A stretch of 64,000 nt of DNA from Artocarpus heterophyllus (lineage: Eukaryota; Streptophyta; Magnoliopsida; Rosales; Moraceae). The notes below the pieces were generated by a model that made no database searches, was not told the origin of the DNA, and saw only the letters and a program-made list of their open reading frames with translations. Of the stretch, positions 49,339 to 61,401 are shown piece by piece. How positions within the stretch are numbered: position 1 is the stretch's first letter; every line of letters starts with the position of its first letter. Made by a program: the position numbers and the translations under genes. The DNA is taken from assembly GCA_025403435.1 (NCBI GenBank), contig CM046340.1, forward strand, positions 12,344,091 through 12,408,090, given 5' to 3'.

Positions 49339-51853
49339 TTAGCCACTGATATAAGATGTTGAAGACCTACTGCTAGGCCAGTTTTCAGTCACAGTATTTG
49401 GTGATGGTGGCTGCTCTTTCATTCTCTTCAACAAACCAACTTCATCACATTCTGGTGAAGGTGTTGGGTGTGCACTATTTGTCACACCATCAAAACCCTT
49501 CACTTGATTCTCAGACTCATTATTCCCACTCTCAATGCTCTTCAGTTCCTTCAAGACCTCGTCCATTGTAGGCCTCATTTCCTTGTCCTGTTGCAAACAT
49601 TGAAAGGCCAACTCCGCAACAGCGATCATCATCCTCTTAGTTTCACTGTCGGAGTCGAACCCAAGACGCAGATCCACAAGCTCGTTGCATGCGCGTTTTT
49701 GAATCTTGCTTATTGCCAAGTTAGACAAATTAATCTCGTGCCTATGCCTAGTTATGTCAACTGCAGGCAAAGATGATATGAGCTCAACAAGTACTACTCC
49801 AAAGCTATACACGTCACTCTTACTGGTTAGCTGGTAACACTGATGATACTCGGGATCAACGTATCCCGGTGTCCCCTGTGGAGCCGTCGAGACATGAGTG
49901 ACGTCATTGGGGAATAGCCGGGAAAGTCCAAAATCGGCAACTTTGACACAAAAGTTGCTGTCAAGTAGAATGTTGTTAGTCTTCACATCGCGGTGGACAA
50001 TGTCAGAAGCGTGCAGATAAGCCAAGGCAGTTGCGGTTTCTATGGCTATGCTCATCCGAACTGGCCAGGAAAGAGGACTAGTTTGTGCTCTATCTCCGTG
50101 GAGATGATCAGCAACTGTGCCATTCTGGATGTACTCGTAAACGAGGAGGAGTTCCCTGCAATGCCGTGAAGTACAGCCGTAGAGGGAAACCAGATTCTTG
50201 TGGCGCAGGTGCGCAAGGATTTCGATCTCGTTTTGGAACTGTTCTACCCGTTTGTAGTTGTGCTCGTACAAGCGCTTGACTGCAACTTCCCTTCCATCGT
50301 TGAGTTTGCCTAGTTTTAAAAGGAATAGAATTAAGATAAGGCTAATCAACAAAGACTGCTTCAAATACTATGAACAATATTTTGCATTTTAGCCTCCCCT
50401 GTATGAGAGGTTATTATGTCTTACCGTGGTATACAGTTCCGAATCCTCCATCTCCAAGTTCTTTTTCTCTATTGAAATTGTCTGTAGCTTCTGCAAGATC
50501 CTTGTAAGAAAAGACATGGACCCCGTGGTAGACACTTCCCTCTTCTGGGTCTAAGTTTATGTACGGATCAGTGATGCTCCTTGAGAGGAGTTTTGAAGCG
50601 GAACTTTTCTGTTTGTAGCGCCAGAGAGAAAAGAGTATTACCAAGAAGAAGATAATAGGAAGTCCAATACCTGAAGCAGACAAATGAGTGATCAAAGATT
50701 AACCAAAGCACTACCCTGAAGAAAAACAGCGATAAATAAAAAGAAGTATCACTGTAACGTTTAAGGTGTGTTTTAGATTAGCATCAGTCACAATTTAGAT
50801 GTCTGGTAACTAAAGAAGTATCTTACCAAGCCCCAACTTCAATTCCCGCTTCTTAGATCCTGCAACATTATAAAAGAAAAATTTTGTCAGCAAAAGTGAT
50901 CAATATGGAAAAGATCATACAGATAAAATTAGGCTCGCCAAAATCAAGACATGAAGTATGAAAATAGAAATACAAACCGATCTGAACATTTACAATCTGA
51001 AATTGTTTGTAGAAAACAGTCACATACTTTTCACAATCCAAAATGAGAATACAAAAAAAAACAAAGCTATAATAGTGCTATGGAGGATAAGCATAGTGAA
51101 AAGTACAAAGAATAAGAAAGACGTAATGCATATAAGCAGGCATGCTCATGCAATCTGATATGGATACCTTTTTTTTTCCCATTCAAACAAGAGAATTTAT
51201 CGTTGCCCTTAGGTTGGCATTGGCCTCCCCTAGAGTAACAATGACGACAGTAAAAGCTTACATTCACATCAAGAATGAAGGAAGGTAAACTTGAAATTTC
51301 ATCATGGGGATTTCTACCGTAGCCCGGGAGCTGGATCATCGAACACTGATGTGCAAAAGCTGAGAAACTTTTGTTTGAAAGAGTACAGTAGATATCATAT
51401 TTTCCACATCTAGTGTGACTAAAATCTTTCGGGAGAGTAATGTGAGGACTCTGGCTGCAATTGAAGACGGTTAACAAATCGGGCGTAGACAGGTTAGCTA
51501 TCATGGAAGGGCCAGGGAGAGCAAAACTGTCATTGAATTCACATTTGCAGGGATCAAAGGCTTCCGGCGGCCTCCCGCTCCTAACGGTAATGGAATCTCG
51601 CAGAGGAGAGATGCGATCAATTTCATACCAATGTCCTCCTTCTTTCAATTGTATCCTCTGAACTGGCTCTGAACAATTAATTGTGTACAACCCACATTCA
51701 GTGCTCGTGTTATTTCTAAAGGGGCGTCTCATCTCCCCTAGTTTTCCACACCAAAACGGTGGACAACCAGGGCTGATGTTTCTGCTCTTCAGCTGAGCTG
51801 AGAAGCAAAAGATGAGCAAAAAAAGAGAGAAGAAACAAAGAAGAAGGAGCCAT
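49339..51853 (-). CDS. LRK10L1.2-like: LRK10L-type receptor-like kinase, gene B (1-bp frameshift after signal peptide)
   Basis: Exons 51853-51168, 50859-50827, 50670-50425 and 50309-49339 match gene A in order, phase and size (33 and 246 bases for exons 2 and 3). Exons 2-4 encode the linker (SKKRELKLGLG), membrane helix, glycine loop GDGGFGTVYHG, VAVK, HRD in DIVHRDVKTNNILLD, and DFG, all intact. Exon 1 is broken. The ATG at 51853 starts a signal peptide like gene A's (MAPSSLFLLSFFAHLLLLSS) that runs AEEQKHQP and then leaves frame, whereas the Cys-rich ectodomain (GCPPFWCGKLGE onward) is in another frame that has no ATG upstream and begins after a TAG. The spliced length is 1936 bases; removing one base near 51770 gives 644 codons plus stop, exactly gene A's length. 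It may be a recent loss, a rescued allele or a base-call error. Confidence 0.88.
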
Positions 51854-53939
51854 CGCAAACTTTCCTACATAAACGACCAAAACTGGATTACCCCAAATAA
51901 GAATATAGTTTCTCATACGACTTCTTACTTCTAACCATTTTATACAGGTCGCTGTATATTAATAACTGATCTCTCTGCTTAACACGGTAGTTGAGTCGGA
52001 AAGTTGGACATAGAAGAAAGACTTTTAAGAAAATGGGTTAGCCGCGACAAAATTTCCCATATTCTGTTTTTAATAATACACTATTGAGTATTCGGCTAGG
52101 AATACAACGCCATTTGCGAGAGCATGTTAGAAAGACTTGACTTGTTGACCTGCCAAAGTCCCTCAAATTCCCTCCATTAAAAAAATAACTAAAGTACAAT
52201 ATTGATCTAAAACTTTGCAGCTTTTTTCTTTCTTTCTTTTTTTATTTTTTTTTTCGAAAAAAGGCAAAAAAAGCTAATATGATTATTCCTAGGAATACGG
52301 TAGAAAAAGTTCATCGAAGATCTCGTGTAACATGTCATGGCTTGTATGGCAATAGCAAATTAATGTAATTTGATTACGAGAGCGTTTGGGAAAACCTTTC
52401 TAACACACAGTTGGAATTGTTCATAATATAAAATACTAAAATAAAAAAATGTTATAATTTAAAGGTCTCGTATGCTATAATATTTTTATTTTAACTCACA
52501 ATTTCAACTATGTTTTTAAACACATGTTATACAAGAAAAGTATTGTTATTATATACTATGAAAGTAGTATTACTAATAAGTCTTCGAGTGAAATAGGTGG
52601 CCAAGAAGACTTTGAATAGCTTTTTGGTTCTACTCTCCGGTTGCGGGGTGGTGCAAAGTGTGGAAAACGATGTGTATGAAAAAATATATACATCACACAT
52701 AAGAAAATCACAAGTTTTGTGGGTGATCATCACGACATAGAAACATGGTTGGTGGTCATTTTCATGCCCTGAAATTTTCAACGTATTGAAACTTTGCATT
52801 AAAGTCAGGTTAGAAATTTTGTTGGTCTTAAAAGCTTGTTAGGTAGGGGATGGGGTAAAAAAGACAATGGATTCACATGTAAGATGTTACGCCCTGATTG
52901 GTATTTTGTTCCAGTGAGTGTTCCGTTGATCACCAGCTGCTGTAAATAATTGTCTGACTTGACTTGGGGCCATGATTGTTCCCCAAATTTGAGGAAATCT
53001 TTTTCTGGGTTCTATTCTATCATCTTGTGGTTCTTCTTCGCTCCCACTTAGAAAAGTAAAGGTTTTCTTTTTCCTAACTGGTAAAGTTGTATTGGATTTA
53101 TTGACAGTTGAAAGGTTATGTGGTGTTTGGTAATAGGAAAGGAAAATAGGAAAGAAAAGTATAATACTTGACTGTTGTATTGTATTTGTTTGGAATATAG
53201 ATTTCTTCCTCCAAATCTTCCCAAGCATGGAGGATCAAAATTGAAGTCCTCCGGAGGAATTTGTATCCGTCACTCAATTTATTTCCTCCTACAAAACAAC
53301 TATTAAGTCTTAAAATCTATCAACTAATTCTCTCACTCACACTCATCCTTTCACTTTGCCCTCCAACCAAATAAGGTCTTGGCATTTGATTTCAAATAAA
53401 ACTCGAGAAATAGAGTCTGGGGATGAGGATTCTCTAATAGACGTTTTAGTTCATAGGTTTGAATAGAAATTTAATTTTTGGTGAGAAAATACACTTTAAA
53501 AAAAATGTTTGACTTGTGATTCAAACTGCAAACCGGTAAAATTTGGTTTATCATATCAGCAATGTTTCCCCTATGGTTTCTCGATTTAGGATCTAATTCG
53601 CGTTTTTCATGTGACCTATAGATAAAGCAGAAAAAACCAAGCTGCAATGACACCATAACTGTCATAAACCTAGTTTTCTAATCAATCTTTTCTAATACTA
53701 GAATTCAAAAGGAAGAGGATGTATGATCATGAAATTCCCTTGAACCTAGTTTTACTAGGAGCTTTCAATTATGTTACTGGATAAACCAAATGACTAATGG
53801 AGCGTCAGATGCCTTCTATATGCTCTAGGCTTCTGAACCCTACTTTTCTTGAATCTAGCCTTCCAAGTGAGCATTATCAATGGAAAATCATAAGAAATAT
53901 GTGTATACATACACATATAGATTAACCTTGCATATAGAT
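51854..53939. other. Upstream region of gene B, duplicated with that of gene A
   Basis: Shares blocks with 45758-47400, including catgattgttccccaaattt at about 52970 and the agaaatatgtgta run near 53895. A MITE-like stretch with cgtatgctataat is at 52383-52516, and another begins ggtgtttggtaataggaaag at about 53118. No gene. Confidence 0.65.
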
Positions 53940-54620
53940 TAACCTTGAGGTGACTTGCAACCATTGCCACCAGAACTGCAGTATGCAGGATGGTGTCTGT
54001 TGGGACAAAAACGAACACTTCTGTTATTTTGAAATCGCCACTCTCACCGCTTGTTTTACAATTAGTGCACGCATCATCGTACCACGATAAAGTAAACCCA
54101 CTCGTCAACAATGTCTCGCTAACAGTTTCATAGTTTTTGAATCTGTTTTTATAGTTTTATTGGGGTGCCAATATTTGTCCAAATAAACACATATTGCAAC
54201 TGCATCAGTTGACAACAAACCAAAGACGTCCCGAAACTAAAAGTTTATAATTTATTGCACATCAAGAGATTGGTGTGGTTTAAACAGAAATCCATGAGAA
54301 AGTCATCAAACGAGAAATTGTGTCCAGGAGCAAAGCATCAATGACATTGGCATCCAAATCAGCCCACTGAGATGAGTGGTATTCTCAATGGGAATATCTT
54401 CAAGGATGCATGGGGCCTCTAGAAGTACGAAAGACCGGTTTATTTTCAGGACGGGCAATTCTAAGGACTTTGAGGCAGCAACTCCTCTCCGCTGTCCTCA
54501 ATGTGAAAAGGGTAGCTTATGTCAGGACCAGTACCACAGTTTCTTGGCTCGCAGGCTTCATAACTGGGATCTGGTGATATGTACAACTAACTAACTCTGC
54601 TAGTAATAAGCTGCAGAAAA
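53940..54620 (-). pseudogene. Ectodomain pseudogene of LRK10L type
   Basis: The minus strand starts with YEACEPRNCGTGPDISYPF near 54565 (GUB_WAK start), then breaks by frameshifts and stops. A middle piece EDIPIENTTHLS is near 54390-54420. The WAK-associated motif GFTLSWYDDACTNCKTSGE is near 54100-54040, compared with GFMLNWTASDCTLCNSTGG in gene C. Stops occur just upstream of the last piece. There is no kinase exon after it. Its position, upstream of gene B, mirrors the relic upstream of gene A. Confidence 0.8.
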
Positions 54621-57600
54621 ACTACACTTTCTCGTTGAAGAACAACCTCTGCAGGCTCATTTCTGTGAAACTAGTTGAAGACAAGAAGACTAGAATATTC
54701 CTAGGAGAGCAAAATAGCTGATGTATAGGATTGAAAATGTATTGTACTTGTTAATTCCACAAGTAACATCAGAGAATCGTATGTAGGATTGTCAATTACT
54801 ACCCTTGGTCTTGGTCAGAATTTCAACTTCGGGCAAATAGTCCTTTCAGACCAAACAAACAGTAATGACAAAATGAGCCTTTTTTTTTTAGGTGACAAAA
54901 TGATCTTTAATGATACTTTTAAAATTTTACAATTCTCTCAGTCAGGGCTTAAATGGTTCTAAGACTATGAAGATTTGACTGGCAGGGATGTTTGAAAAAT
55001 CTTTAACCGCCAGGCTGTCAAGGCCTATCTTCTAAGGTTGTCTTTGCCATAATAACTAATTATCTGCTACATAAAATATGGATTAGTCTCAAGTAAGCAC
55101 CAGACGGGTCTGGCAAATGTAAGTATCTTCGTTTGCAAATGTAAGTTTATTCATGTGTTTATGTAATATTCAACTTGTTTAAACATGACATCCAAACTTA
55201 CATATATTGGACTACATTTACCAAGCATTACATATGAGTTATTCAAGCCATAAAAGCTATGTAATTGTGTTAATATTTTTAACACAACTATGCAAATTGC
55301 AACTGAGTTATTCAAGCCATAAAAATTAGGACTACATTTTCTGGGGCTAATTGCAACTGAGTTATTCAAAATGTCATAATAAATAATTCATTCTCATATA
55401 TACCTAAGTCTCATTTCTATATTTATTTATTTGCTGTCCATAACAGTTGAAATCATCTAATTCTTGGAAAAGTCAAATAAAACATCTGAATTAGGAATCA
55501 TTAGAATGAGATGACTGAATAAATGAGGCTTTTTAGGAGAAGTTGAATGCAGACCTTGGGAATACTCTAAGGTTAATTTCTCAATACCTTGACAAACAGA
55601 CGAGAAAGTGTAGCCTAACTATGTATACAAACGACACCAAAGAATACTAATTATCGATAACTTTCATTACCAAGGAAACCTATCCTATTTTCACAAGTGA
55701 GGTCAATTAATTGCTATCAAAAACGGATTTTTGACTTTCCCTTATTCCCTCCTTCGAAAAGTAAAATTTCGAACTAAAAAAGTCTACAATTATTATAGTA
55801 AATTTATTATTATCTTCTTGGCAGGAAGTATTTTATTCATACTCAAACAATACTTTCAATTTCAGCCACCTTTCATGACAACACAAGGTACACAATATTA
55901 ATTACTCGTTACAATTGTTATCTATTTGTCCTCTAGCTATAATTGCTGCATTTAGATTGCTTACCCTTAATTTATTGGTCCCTTATCGGGTAAGAAAATA
56001 TCAGAAAGTGACCTTCAAAAATAAAACAAAATGGTTAATAAGGTGAATTCGTAATTTTTATTGTACTGGTGGGAATTTTTTTTTTTTTTTTCAGGCCGTT
56101 TTGACTGACTCATAGGCGTGTTTTGGCACTTACAACTATGTAATTGTGTTGATATTTTTGTCCTGTACAACCAAAAAACAATAAATATTTAAGTCCATAT
56201 TTTTTTGAGGAGATATTTAAGTCCAAATTAAATAAACAGTAGTCTAATAAAATATACCTATATATTTGTTCATTATTTTTAGGTTTGGACGTGTGGAAGA
56301 GTCTAGTACTTCTAGAGACTAATAAAATATATCTCGCTATATCCCATGTGTCAAACTATTTTTATATACGTCTCTTGTAAACCCTATGATCAAACGCTTA
56401 CATTTTAATGAAGCGTATCCATATATCGACGATTAATAAAATCCCTTTTATTCATAAGCCAAAAAAAAAGATGTACGCATGAAAAGCAAATCTGGACTCA
56501 TATATACATATTTATTTAAATGGAATCGTACCGTACATTTGTTCCTACTAATTATATTTTATCTCAATAATAGGGGTGCGGTGGATTACTACCATGGAAA
56601 AAATGACAGTTAAAAGATGCTTGCATTAAAATCAGTGCATACTATTCCAGCTACCCTTGTGTGTCCTATCAGGTATATCGGTTGAAATCAATGATTTTAA
56701 CCGTTATCCTATATAAATCAAAGATAAAAAACAAGAGATTTAATTGACCCCTCAATTAAGCTTAAGTTAATTTTTATGCTCAACTAGGTTAATTATAACT
56801 TGTTGGCTATGGTTTCAAACTACAAATAGTTCTATCTAAAACTTTTAATTACTACAGTATAAAGCTCTCGTACACTACAATGTCAAAAAAATATAAACTA
56901 TAAAATAAGGCTCTCACATACTAGTGTTTTTAACTAAAATTAGTTCAAATTATACTTCTTAAACAAACTATGGTTGAAACCAATTTTAATTCAATTTTTC
57001 AAATTGATGTGAACCAAAGTGTTATGATTCAAGCAGCGTTCCAACACGAGCCATTTGATCATGAAATCTCAATGCATCATCCATAAAAGAATCCAGTAAA
57101 TTTTGGGGAAAAAAAAAAAAGCAAACTTTTCCCAAGAAGATGAAAAAAAATATATATATATCCCGTTGCCATGAAACAAAGCTTGTCGGTCCATACACTA
57201 TAACGAGGCCGAATAGTAAAAATATTTGGTAGAATAGTTCAACCTAATAATTTACATTATAAACAATATAAAGTTTTGATATACTATCATAAAAGCTACA
57301 ATGTCAAATTTTTATATACTATAACTTTTAAACTTAAATTAATAGTTTAAATTACTTTTTTAAATACTGTATCAAAGAACTGTCTAAACATTACACGTGC
57401 ACGTCCTATAGCTTATCTAGCCGCCCATAAGGTAGGCGTACCGGATAACAAGGGAGGACTTATTCAACGATTCAGACAGGCCGTCAAATTTATCATCCTG
57501 CCCCTAAACTTTAAGGGCTAGACGACTTATTTGCAGTTATCCACTTAGCCAATGAAGCACACCCCCGCAGGGGACCATCCATGCATTACTATACAAGGCA

Positions 57601-57741
57601 TGATTATATTACTCCTAAGCCATACATACTAATGACTAATTTACTATTAGTAATCATGGATCAAAGACGATAAACTAACAAAGATTATATATAAATTTAG
57701 AAATGAGTTTGTAAATGAGGAAGATTAATAATTTAACTGAC
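54621..57741. other. Intergenic DNA; no kinase exons for gene C found
   Basis: This is where linker, membrane and kinase exons of gene C would be expected, yet no frame resembling them was seen on the minus strand. A diverged ~60-base tandem phrase (actgagttattcaagccataaaa) repeats at 55230-55370. MITE-like stretches with ctacagtataaagctctc are at about 56795-56985 and, more worn, at 57215-57370. Confidence 0.6.
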
Positions 57742-58519
57742 CCGGCGTATAGCATCTGCCAGCGTGAGGCCTATCGGGGCAAAAGCACTTGAAATGATAA
57801 GAGTCATAGTTGAATCCGCACTTGCCTCCAGTACTGTTGCAAAGGGTACAGTCACTTGCAGTCCAGTTAAGCATGAATCCTCTGCTCAAAACCTCTCTCA
57901 TTTCTTCTTCATTATTATACTCCATAACTGGCAATTTCAGTACTTCATTTGATTCAATCCCGCACTTTTCAGACGCCTCACCCACCTTTTTCTCGTCCTT
58001 CTCAGGCAAGGCCAAAACCCACTTGCTGTCGTTTCCTGCAGAGCAACCGATCTTGTAATCCAGGAGATCAGACGATGAGGTGCAATTTTGGAGCAAAAAT
58101 ACTTCGCTGTTGATTTCATCGGAAGCGAGAGTGAATTCATCAGGAAGAGAGAGGTTTCGGATAAGAGGAAAACACGCGGCGTTTGAAGTCGAAAACGCGG
58201 CGTTTGAGACGATAAGGGACTGGTTTTCGTAGAAGATTTTGTGGACGATGTAGTCGTCTCCGTGGAGATTGAGAATTGGGTTAGGATTACCTCCATTGCT
58301 GTAATTGCAAGAGAGGCGAAATCCAGGGAATCCACAGAGCTTGTGCTCTTCCTCAGTATAGAACGGGAAGCTTATCAATTGGCTGCCGCAGAATCTCGAA
58401 ATGCTGCAGTTTAGGAACAGCTGATCTACAGCGCCGACAAAGTTATTGTTGCTCGAAAAGAGGCATAGGATATTGATCAGAAGTATTAATATTAATGGTG
58501 GTGAGAAGAGGATTTTCAT
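57742..58519 (-). CDS. GUB_WAK ectodomain exon without kinase (gene C)
   Basis: An intact 259-residue frame: signal peptide starting MKILFSPPLILILLINILCL, GUB_WAK ectodomain (CGSQLISFPFY, CGFPGFRLSC, then YIVHKIFYENQSL), and a WAK-associated module (GFMLNWTASDCTLCNSTGGKCGF...FKCFCPDRPHAGRC). These modules bind pectin fragments in wall-associated kinases or act as receptor ectodomains. It reaches a GT donor at 57741 after CYTPG in phase 1, the same phase as exon 1 of genes A and B. If the donor is not used, translation stops nine bases later in frame (after GQLNY), giving a secreted protein. An upstream in-frame ATG at 58573 precedes a TATATAG at 58563-58569, so I prefer 58519. No stops or frameshifts, so it appears to be under selection or young. 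Confidence 0.85.
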
Positions 58520-61401
58520 TTGGGGATGCCGAAACTTGCGGTGGATGAGACCTTGAAAAGATACTATATACATTAATATGGAGTCTAGAGAGGGAGAGAC
58601 ATGAGAGAGAGAGGGATTGGGCTGGGGAGGATTGAATAATATGGAGGAATGGAATTTAGAGAGAGGAAAATTGATACATGGGTTTTTTTTTTTTTTTTTT
58701 TTGTATTATTATTAGAGAGTTGAGTTTATTGTGAGTTGTGAGATTGTACATGAGTTTGACTTGGCAAGTTATACATACTTCATATCTGCCTCATATCTTT
58801 GACCGTTGAATTGGAATAACGCAAAGCAATATTGCAAATGGCCTGAATGGGCAGCTTAAAAAAAAAAATTAGACCACTATTTATTTATTAAAGTTAAAAG
58901 TAATTAAACTAAAATATAATAATATTAAATAAATAGTTTATTTAGATTAAAACAAAATTTGTTTTGGTATAAAATGATATAGAGAAAAACATAAAATAAT
59001 ATTAAAATAATGGAAAACTAAAACAAAAAAGAGAAGAAGAAAAAGAGAAAAAATAGAAAGTAAAATTAAAAATTTAAGTGTTTAAAAAAGCACATAATTT
59101 TAAAAATATTATTTATTTAAATATTTTTAAAAAGATATTATTTGTTTATATTAAGAATTAAAACTGTACTATATAATCCAATTTTTCAAAAAAAAAAGGA
59201 AACGGAAAAAAAGGGGCTAGCTTTAAAAAAATGGATCAGCTTTAAACGTATGGAAACGGAAAAAAATTAATTAATTAATTAATTAAAATAAAAAAAGTCG
59301 TCCAACATGACCAGTATGTCAACATTTAACCATCTTCCTTGTGCTTTAAAAACATTCAAGAAAAAAAACGCTTCTTCCCAGTTGAAACTATTGGTAGAGA
59401 ATAACAAAAAACAAAAAAACAAAAGAACCGAAAAATAAAAACACACATATTTATATGAAAAATCTTAAAAAGAAAAAATCACAAGCAAGAGTGAAACAAA
59501 TCTATTATATAAAAAAAATAGTATAAAAAAGGAGAGTATTTCAAATAATTCATATATATATATATATATATATATAACCAAAACTTTAAGGGGTTGGCCT
59601 AACAAACTCTCAAAAAAAATTCTTATAATTATATTTTCATCACAAAAAAATGTTGTACAATGAGTTTTTTGAGTAGGACGAACAGAATTTGAGTTGCCGT
59701 ATTCTAACAACTATGTATGCATATGCTTTTGCTAACTGTTGAGACAATGCATCTAATTCACCTTCAAACCCGTTTCAAAATTTACGTTTGGATCATGCAT
59801 TTAATCTAATAAACGATAAACTCATGCCAACACATATGTTTTGCTAATTCTGGAGTTTGCTATTTTTATGCTCCAATAAATGTTTTTGGAGATGCAGGAA
59901 TTCTGCGTTGCCTTTTTTTCCTCCAACTAATTAAAAGTTGACATTGGAATTTAGGAAATGACACTTTGTGCATATCCGACTAAAGCGAATGGAGCCCGAT
60001 TGATGACCAACTTGTCTCTAACCAATGAAATAAAAGATTGACAGAAAAAGGAAAAAAAAATCATTGCCCACTTGCAAAGATCGAAAGAGACACCACTAGA
60101 GTCCGTGGCCAAGAATAAAAAAAAGAAACTTGTGACCTCATATCGTATGCAATCAATCTGTCAAAAAGTTCAATACAATCAAACGTTGAAACTAGGCTCT
60201 AGTAAATTCAAACCGGCCACTTTAAAATCCTGGTCATTGAAGATTCTAACATTCTCCTCCTATCTTAATTGCTTTTTATTTATTTATTTATTTATTTATT
60301 TGTGCAAGTCTTAAGGGGGGGTTTGAATTGAATTTCCTAATCAGTAGTTCCTAGGCTATTATGTCCTTTAGACCTTTGCCCTATTGATGGGCAATAACCA
60401 AATTTATGAGTCACACAGAGGATGCCATGTAAGGGGGTTTGGCCGGTCTTTGTACTTCTATCAAACGGAAGTTTCTTCTTTTTTGACATTGAACATGGGC
60501 TTTTAATAAGTCTTTTTGATTTAGGGTCAGAAGAAAAAGGAGTTTGAAAGTCATAATTCAAGTACGTTTTACAGAGCTTAATCTGTACCCTGCCTACTCT
60601 TTATGGTGAAAAGTTCAGATAAAATTCCAAGATCCGTCCATGTTTATGTCAAGGAAGGAACTAGTTTAAAAAAGAAAAAAAGAAGAAGAAGAAGAAGAAG
60701 AAGAAAGAACTGGTTTAAGCTAGATTTCAGCTCTATAGTTGAAATCAAAAGATCAAAATATTTATGTATTGTTATTTTTCCTAATGAAAACCCAATAGAG
60801 TAACAAGAGGCGTCGTCATCAAGTCTCCAAATTCCTTTCCATCTCCTTAAAAAATTGCCAACTGTACCTTTCTCAAGAGCACACATCATACAATTTTTTT
60901 TTTTCTTTTTGCTCATGAAAAAATGGATTTGTCCCCTCCCACCATCGCCCAACCAATCTTAATAACACTACTTTTAGAATCTACCAAGACCCCATGTGAA
61001 ACAAAAGGGAAATTGTAAGCATGCAAAAGACATTCTTCCATTTCTATAGTACTCTCTTTTTTTTCTTTTTTTTTTTCGCTTGCTTTACCACCTGGCTTAC
61101 TCGTAAGTCTAGCATCATCCCCTATTAGTTAAAAACAATCCAGTACCCTGACACTAGTCATACAATGAAAACATAATTGAGTCATGGAATTCAGTACCAA
61201 GAACTGGATGATAAGCAAGTATGCAACATATGATTTCATGGGTATCCATCAAGATCAAATGGTCATGTATACATAATACATACCTGGTGCTTGGCATGAA
61301 AAGTGTTAAGATTAAAGCCCTATTTATAGTGGTTCACTCTCAATGTGAGAGTTACGTCCACTTATCGCCTCTGCAGATTTCCATTGTGATGAAACTTGAG
61401 A
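58520..61401. other. Intergenic DNA upstream of gene C
   Basis: Repeat tracts are poly-T at 58682-58702, (AT)n at 59551-59577, (ttta)n at 60275-60301 and (aga)n at 60679-60706. The last gives artificial Arg/Lys or Leu/Phe runs on translation. No gene recognised. Confidence 0.6.

Larger units (their letters stand above)
43080..54620. repeat. Tandem duplication of an ectodomain-plus-kinase block
   Basis: Block 1 is about 43080-47645 and block 2 about 49339-54620, in the same orientation. Both contain, in order on the minus strand, an ectodomain relic, a non-coding spacer with matched landmarks, and a four-exon receptor kinase. Similarity outside the exons shows that one unit was copied as a whole. 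Confidence 0.85.

Noticed and set aside
51067..51858. Treating gene B exon 1 as intact using the leader MRWLLLLC...
   Set aside because: That frame begins with TTG, has no ATG and is preceded by a TAG. The ATG and the signal peptide homologous to gene A lie in another frame.
60603..60952. Frames with Arg-rich or Leu/Phe-rich runs
   Set aside because: Caused by the (aga)n microsatellite at 60679-60706.
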